Below are positions 61,414-64,000 of a stretch of 64,000 bases of DNA, in pieces. Position 1 is the first letter of the stretch; each line of letters starts with the position of its first letter. A program made the position numbers and the translations under genes. Where the stretch lies: contig NZ_CP014699.1 of assembly GCF_001642085.1 (NCBI RefSeq), positions 558,001 to 622,000 on the forward strand. The letters are read 5' to 3'. This stretch comes from Streptococcus pantholopis (GTDB lineage Bacteria > Bacillota > Bacilli > Lactobacillales > Streptococcaceae). Under the pieces are notes generated by a model that was not told the origin of the DNA, did not search any database, and saw only the letters and a program-made list of their open reading frames with translations.

Positions 61414-62427
61414 ATGTCCATTTTAGTAACTGGAGGTGCCGGCTATATCGGCAGTCATACTGTTGTCGAACTGATTGCAGCGGGATTTGATGTGGTCGTA
61501 GTTGATGATTTTTCTAACAGCTCTCCTGAAGTATTAAACAGGCTAAAGATGATTACGGGCCGGAAAATTCCTTTTTATGAAGGTTCAATCTTGGATAAAG
61601 AGTGCCTGGATCAAATTTTCAGGGAGAATGCGATTGAGTCTGTCATTCATTTCGCAGCATTTAAAGCTGTCGGCGAGTCCGTTGAGCAGCCCTTGAAGTA
61701 TTATCACAATAATGTTACAGGCACTATCACTCTTTTAGAGACGATGGCTGAGAACAAGGTTAAAAACATTGTGTTTAGTTCCAGCGCAACCGTATACGGC
61801 ATGCATAATCCTTCCCCTTTAACAGAAGATATGCCAACTTCGGCAACCAATCCCTACGGTTATACAAAAGTCATGATGGAACAAATTCTGAATGATGTCG
61901 CAGCGGCAGATCCGGAATGGTCGCTGACCAATCTGCGCTATTTTAATCCTATCGGTGCCCATAAAAGCGGTCTGATTGGGGAAGCGCCAAATGGTATTCC
62001 AAATAACATTATGCCTTATATTACTCAGGTTGCGGTCGGAAAACTGAAGGAATTGAATGTTTTCGGCAATGATTATGATACATCTGATGGTACCGGTATC
62101 CGCGATTATATACATGTTGTTGACTTAGCAGAAGGCCATGTTCTTGCTGTGAAAAACAATCTTAAACGAAAAGGAGCCAAGGTCTACAATTTAGGGACAG
62201 GAAGTGGATACAGCGTTCTTGATTTGGTTAAAACGTTTGAAACCATCAATCAAGTAACGATTCCTTATACGATTAAAGCACGACGTGCCGGCGATATAGC
62301 GATTTGCTATGCTGACCCGAGTAAGGCAAGGACAGAACTGGGCTGGACGGCTAAAAGAGACTTATCAGATATGGTAAGAGATGCCTGGAGATGGCAAAGC
62401 CAAAATCCTGACGGCTATCAAAAATAA
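61414..62427 (+). CDS. galE: UDP-glucose/UDP-GlcNAc 4-epimerase
   Basis: 337 residues, full length. GGAGYIGSHTVVEL binds NAD, YGYTKVMMEQ holds the catalytic Tyr-Lys pair and SSSATVYG the Ser. In pel loci a C4 epimerase (PelX in some bacteria) supplies UDP-GalNAc, so this copy may have that role rather than Leloir galactose use. GAGGTAAAAT precedes the ATG. It ends the pel transcription unit. Confidence 0.9.
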   Translation: MSILVTGGAGYIGSHTVVELIAAGFDVVVVDDFSNSSPEVLNRLKMITGRKIPFYEGSILDKECLDQIFRENAIESVIHFAAFKAVGESVEQPLKYYHNNVTGTITLLETMAENKVKNIVFSSSATVYGMHNPSPLTEDMPTSATNPYGYTKVMMEQILNDVAAADPEWSLTNLRYFNPIGAHKSGLIGEAPNGIPNNIMPYITQVAVGKLKELNVFGNDYDTSDGTGIRDYIHVVDLAEGHVLAVKNNLKRKGAKVYNLGTGSGYSVLDLVKTFETINQVTIPYTIKARRAGDIAICYADPSKARTELGWTAKRDLSDMVRDAWRWQSQNPDGYQK

Positions 62428-62456
62428 GTCTGGAGTTTCTGGCTGCAATAAAAAAG

Positions 62457-62480
62457 AAAAACACGGCTTTGCCGTGTTTT
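62457..62480 (+). terminator. galE terminator
   Basis: Stem AACACGGC / GCCGTGTT with loop TTT, flanked by A and T runs. Confidence 0.85.
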
Positions 62481-62482
62481 TA

Positions 62483-62491
62483 TGCTATAAT
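62483..62491 (+). promoter_or_regulatory. rapZ promoter (extended -10)
   Basis: TGCTATAAT at 62483-62491. The leader contains a perfect inverted repeat CTCAGTC-TGACA-GACTGAG (62540-62558). Confidence 0.55.
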
Positions 62492-62608
62492 GGAATTTAG
62501 AACACAACGTATAGCTGGCTGACAGTAATAAGGCTGCTTCTCAGTCTGACAGACTGAGAGTTCTGCTAAAAACTGCAGTCAGCAACCATATCCAATAAGG
62601 AGCGAAAT

Positions 62609-63499
62609 ATGCCTGATAATAAAACCAGTCTTGTGATTGTCACAGGAATGAGCGGTGCCGGAAAAACTGTTGCTATCCAGTCATTTGAAGATTTAGGCTA
62701 TTTTACTATTGACAATATGCCGCCGGCTCTGGTTCCTAAATTTTTAGAACTGGCTGAGACAAGCGATGACAACGACAAAGTTGCTTTGGTTGTTGATATG
62801 CGTAGCCGTCATTTTTTTAAAGAACTGCAGAATATTCTGGATGAAATCGAGCTGAATCCGGCGGTTGATTTGCGCATACTTTTTTTGGATGCGACAGACA
62901 GCGAACTAGTCTCCCGCTATAAAGAAACCCGCCGCAGCCACCCGCTTGCCCCGGCTGGCCGCGTCATGGACGGAATCAAGATGGAACGAGAGCTTCTGGC
63001 TCCTTTAAAAAATTTAAGTCAGAACGTCGTCGATACAACGGATTTAACACCGCGGGCGCTGCGAAAAACGATTTCCGAACAGTTTTCCAGCGAGACAGAC
63101 CAATCTGCTTTTCGGATTGAAATCGTGAGTTTTGGCTTTAAATACGGTCTGCCCTTGGATGCTGACTTGGTCTTTGATGTCCGTTTCCTGCCTAATCCTT
63201 ATTATAATCCGCAAATGCGCGAACTGACTGGACTGGATCAGAAAGTCTTTGATTATGTCATGGCGCATGAATCCTCACAAAGCTTTTATCAGCACCTGCT
63301 GGACCTGCTTGTCCCTATTCTTCCGGCCTATCAGAAAGAAGGCAAATCTATTTTGACAATTGCAGTTGGCTGTACAGGCGGTCAGCACCGCAGCGTTGCC
63401 TTTGCCCACCGTTTAGCTGAAGAGCTCAAGACCAACTGGGCGGTTAACGAAAGCCATCGTGATAAAAACCGCCGTAAGGAGACCGTAAATCGCTCATGA
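62609..63499 (+). CDS. rapZ: RapZ/YvcJ nucleotide-binding protein
   Basis: 296 residues. Walker A GMSGAGKT at the start, [11 protein letters not shown], and the C-terminal domain with FGFKYG and [10 protein letters not shown]. The B. subtilis homologue YvcJ hydrolyses GTP; RapZ in enterobacteria controls GlmS through small RNAs, which streptococci lack. AAGGAGCG precedes the ATG. Overlaps yvcK by the bases ATGA. Confidence 0.93.
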   Translation: MPDNKTSLVIVTGMSGAGKTVAIQSFEDLGYFTIDNMPPALVPKFLELAETSDDNDKVALVVDMRSRHFFKELQNILDEIELNPAVDLRILFLDATDSELVSRYKETRRSHPLAPAGRVMDGIKMERELLAPLKNLSQNVVDTTDLTPRALRKTISEQFSSETDQSAFRIEIVSFGFKYGLPLDADLVFDVRFLPNPYYNPQMRELTGLDQKVFDYVMAHESSQSFYQHLLDLLVPILPAYQKEGKSILTIAVGCTGGQHRSVAFAHRLAEELKTNWAVNESHRDKNRRKETVNRS

Positions 63500-64000
63500 A
63501 AAAACCTAAAATAACTGTTATTGGAGGCGGAACCGGCATACCGGTTATTCTCAACAGTCTTCGTTTGGAAGATGTGGATATCACTGCAGTTGTAACTGTA
63601 GCCGATGATGGCGGTTCATCCGGTGAAATACGGTCAGCCATGCAGCTGACACCGCCGGGAGACCTGCGTAATGTTTTGGTCGCCATGAGTGATATGCCCA
63701 AATTTTATGAAAAAGTATTCCAATACCGCTTTAAAGAGCAAGATGGAGCTTTGGCCGGCCACCCTTTAGGGAATCTGATTATCGCCGGAATCTCTGAAAT
63801 GCAGGGGTCAACTTACCATGCAATTCAGCTTCTGACAAAATTTTTCCATATCACGGGGAAAATCTACCCTTCAAGTGAGCAGCCATTGACACTGCATGCC
63901 GTCTTTCAGGATGGCCACGAAGTCGTAGGAGAAAGTCAAATTGCAGACTATAAGGGGATGATTGATCACGTCTATGTGACCAATACCTATAATGATGAGG
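63496..64000 (+). CDS. yvcK: YvcK/CofD-like protein, 5' part
   Basis: Open from the ATG at 63496 to the window end (168 codons). [38 protein letters not shown] and [11 protein letters not shown] are the UDP-sugar-binding signatures of YvcK (gluconeogenesis factor), which supports cell-wall synthesis. It is coupled to rapZ by ATGA; in streptococci whiA usually follows. Confidence 0.92.
   Translation, partial: MKKPKITVIGGGTGIPVILNSLRLEDVDITAVVTVADDGGSSGEIRSAMQLTPPGDLRNVLVAMSDMPKFYEKVFQYRFKEQDGALAGHPLGNLIIAGISEMQGSTYHAIQLLTKFFHITGKIYPSSEQPLTLHAVFQDGHEVVGESQIADYKGMIDHVYVTNTYNDE

Overview
The window looks like the chromosome of a mutans-type Streptococcus. The order ppc-ftsW-tuf-tpiA-murN-murM-HAD, and the blocks queG-prfB-ftsE-ftsX and dinG-ypmB-aspB-asnS, are streptococcal. 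RF2 (prfB) keeps its programmed frameshift, SD sequences are strong, and many promoters have an extended -10. The species cannot be fixed from sequence alone. No rRNA, tRNA, prophage, transposase or CRISPR array was seen.

Layout. 1-2.5 kb: end of a MetE-like methyltransferase, an ECF S component with a DUF4430 lipoprotein, glutathione peroxidase. 2.8-11.4 kb: ppc, ftsW, tuf, a membrane-anchored alpha/beta hydrolase and tpiA, plus an unlisted 27-residue membrane peptide gene (11555-11638, minus). 12.2-19.6 kb: an ABC exporter behind a palindromic operator, murM/murN with a HAD phosphatase, a YwfO-like HD hydrolase, DUF1934, an orphan PTS EIIB domain. 19.7-30.3 kb: an accessory catabolic locus with an SLC13 permease, a PrpR/Fis-like regulator, and a divergent run of DUF1537 kinase, iron alcohol dehydrogenase, DapA-like aldolase, PdxA-like dehydrogenase, YhcH cupin and a cytoplasmic sialidase-like protein. 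30.4-33.4 kb: a yybP-ykoY (Mn2+) riboswitch and its P-type cation ATPase. 33.6-51.5 kb: aquaporin, phosphoesterase, queG, prfB, ftsEX, an ATP-grasp enzyme, two esterases, dinG-ypmB-aspB-asnS, ridA. 52-62.4 kb: a Gram-positive Pel-type exopolysaccharide cluster (pelD, pelE, PelA-like deacetylase, pelF, pelG, DUF4832 protein, galE-like epimerase). 62.6 kb to the end: rapZ and the start of yvcK.

The most unusual feature is a family of small interspersed repeats, about 15 near-complete copies plus relics. Each runs from an end like AATTGAACACGGCCTAA to an end like AACGGCCTTTGTATCTT. There is a short form (109-113 bp) and a long form (207-216 bp), the long one carrying an inserted module; in three loci that module is present three times with an exact 105-bp period. 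Copies stack head to tail with 3-5 bp between them. In all eight loci where an array meets a gene, the TTTGTATCTT end lies just upstream of that gene's Shine-Dalgarno, whichever strand the gene is on. Some copies begin on or within a few bases of the preceding stop codon, so they form whole intercistronic spaces inside operons (acid-sugar locus, pel locus) and separate the Mn riboswitch from its ATPase. I do not recognise the family as BOX, RUP or SPRITE.

A second theme is leaderless transcription: at least six genes have a recognisable -10 box ending 6-9 nt before the start codon and no Shine-Dalgarno.
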